Shown here: piece after piece, positions 39,549-39,752 of the stretch
Position numbering within the stretch: position 1 is the first letter of the stretch
Layout: each line of letters opens with the position of its first letter
Assembly: GCA_016212165.1 (NCBI GenBank)
Contig: JACRGY010000060.1
Location: 1 to 39,752 of the forward strand
From: Nitrospirota bacterium
GTDB taxonomy: Bacteria > Nitrospirota > Thermodesulfovibrionia > Thermodesulfovibrionales > UBA1546
DNA: 39,752 nt
Direction of reading: 5' to 3'
Made by a program: the position numbers and the translations under genes
Notes under the pieces: model-generated
Seen by the model: the letters and a program-made list of their open reading frames with translations, nothing else
Told to the model about the DNA's origin: nothing
Databases searched by the model: none

Positions 39549-39672
39549 GCCGACAGGATTAGTCTCTCGCTCATTCTCGATCATTCAGACCTCCGAGGAT
39601 TTTGCCTCTTTATATATAAACAAGCTGCCGGACTATCGGCAAAATAAACCGCTCAAAACCAATCCTGCCGGC
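39549..39672 (+). repeat. Structured intergenic element, copy 5 (after slt)
   Basis: Arm GCCGACAGGATT (39549-39560) pairs with AATCCTGCCGGC (39661-39672) with one A.C mismatch; pairing goes on inward with further A.C positions. The core has CTCGCTCATTCTCG, CCTCCGAGG, the core stem ATTTTGCC/GGCAAAAT, GGACTATCGGC and AACCGCTCA. The loop is short and contains the palindrome TTTATATATAAA. It lacks the nested G/C-run palindrome of copies 2 and 3. Confidence 0.8.
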
Positions 39673-39700
39673 ATTTATTATGTCGCTGTTTATATGTTTG

Positions 39701-39706
39701 TATAAT
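39701..39706 (+). promoter_or_regulatory. Possible -10 box near the window end
   Basis: TATAAT about 28 bases after element copy 5, with only a poor TTATGT at -35 distance. No gene start is visible before the window ends. Confidence 0.3.
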
Positions 39707-39752
39707 TAACTCCCCTTGAAATACCCTATCACATTTGTTATCTTAAACATCA

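Overview
The window is a stretch of bacterial chromosome from a Gram-negative organism. Evidence for that is a complete Tol-Pal envelope operon with a Pal lipoprotein, a periplasmic lytic transglycosylase and an MEP-pathway isoprenoid block. A NikR-linked nickel ECF transporter and a membrane polyferredoxin suggest an anaerobe with nickel enzymes. Gene style and gene content remind me of Nitrospirota (Thermodesulfovibrio-like) or a delta-type sulfate or metal reducer; this is inference, since no marker gene here fixes the phylum. Nearly all genes are housekeeping. The least conserved part is 25.4-29.5 kb.

Layout. 0-3.6 kb: exported OB-fold-like protein, uvrA, and a 51-residue zinc-ribbon protein on the other strand. 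3.8-8.2 kb: two Dpp/Opp-type permeases running into leuD, then leuB and a PilZ-receiver protein. 8.4-11.3 kb: polyferredoxin and APS-kinase-like gene, divergent from a DUF1015 gene. 11.4-13.9 kb: gap, pgk and tRNA-Val(CAC). 13.9-19.3 kb: a TPR protein and tolQ-tolR-tolA-tolB-pal-cpoB. 19.3-25.3 kb (minus strand): guaA, ispA, dxs, tlyA and a helical-repeat protein. 25.4-29.5 kb: accessory region with a Phd/ParE toxin-antitoxin pair between direct repeats, a membrane coiled-coil protein, a PD-(D/E)XK nuclease-like protein, a conserved hypothetical and a GNAT acetyltransferase. 29.6-33.6 kb: nikR followed by a nickel ECF transporter (M, N, Q, O subunits) and an HsdR_N-like protein. 33.6-39.5 kb: cysK, a TPR protein with a degenerate protease-like domain, a large unrecognised protein, and slt.

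The most unusual signal lies between genes. Five copies of one 124-168 bp structured element (6178-6345, 8203-8357, 13651-13804, 22747-22876, 39549-39672) follow the stop codons of leuD, the PilZ-receiver gene, pgk, ispA and slt, always in the same orientation as the gene before them. The core is conserved (CGCTCATTCTCG, a TATTTTGCC/GGCAAAATA stem, ACCGCTCA). The outer arms differ completely between copies, yet each pairs with its own partner. One copy carries a compensatory double change in the core stem. Internal transition-type mismatches in the arms are all A.C on the gene-sense strand, hence G.U on the other strand. This looks like an undescribed structured RNA or a single-strand-DNA hairpin element acting on the strand opposite the upstream gene.

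Two further genome-wide habits show here. First, arrays of 7-9 bp tandem units are inserted in frame in at least seven housekeeping genes (DUF1015, tolB, dxs, nikM, nikN, nikQ, slt) and also lie between genes; in tolB they encode most of the signal peptide. Second, many genes (uvrA, dppB, guaA, tlyA, slt and others) have a TATAAT-like hexamer 5-10 bases before the start codon and no Shine-Dalgarno sequence, which suggests leaderless transcripts.
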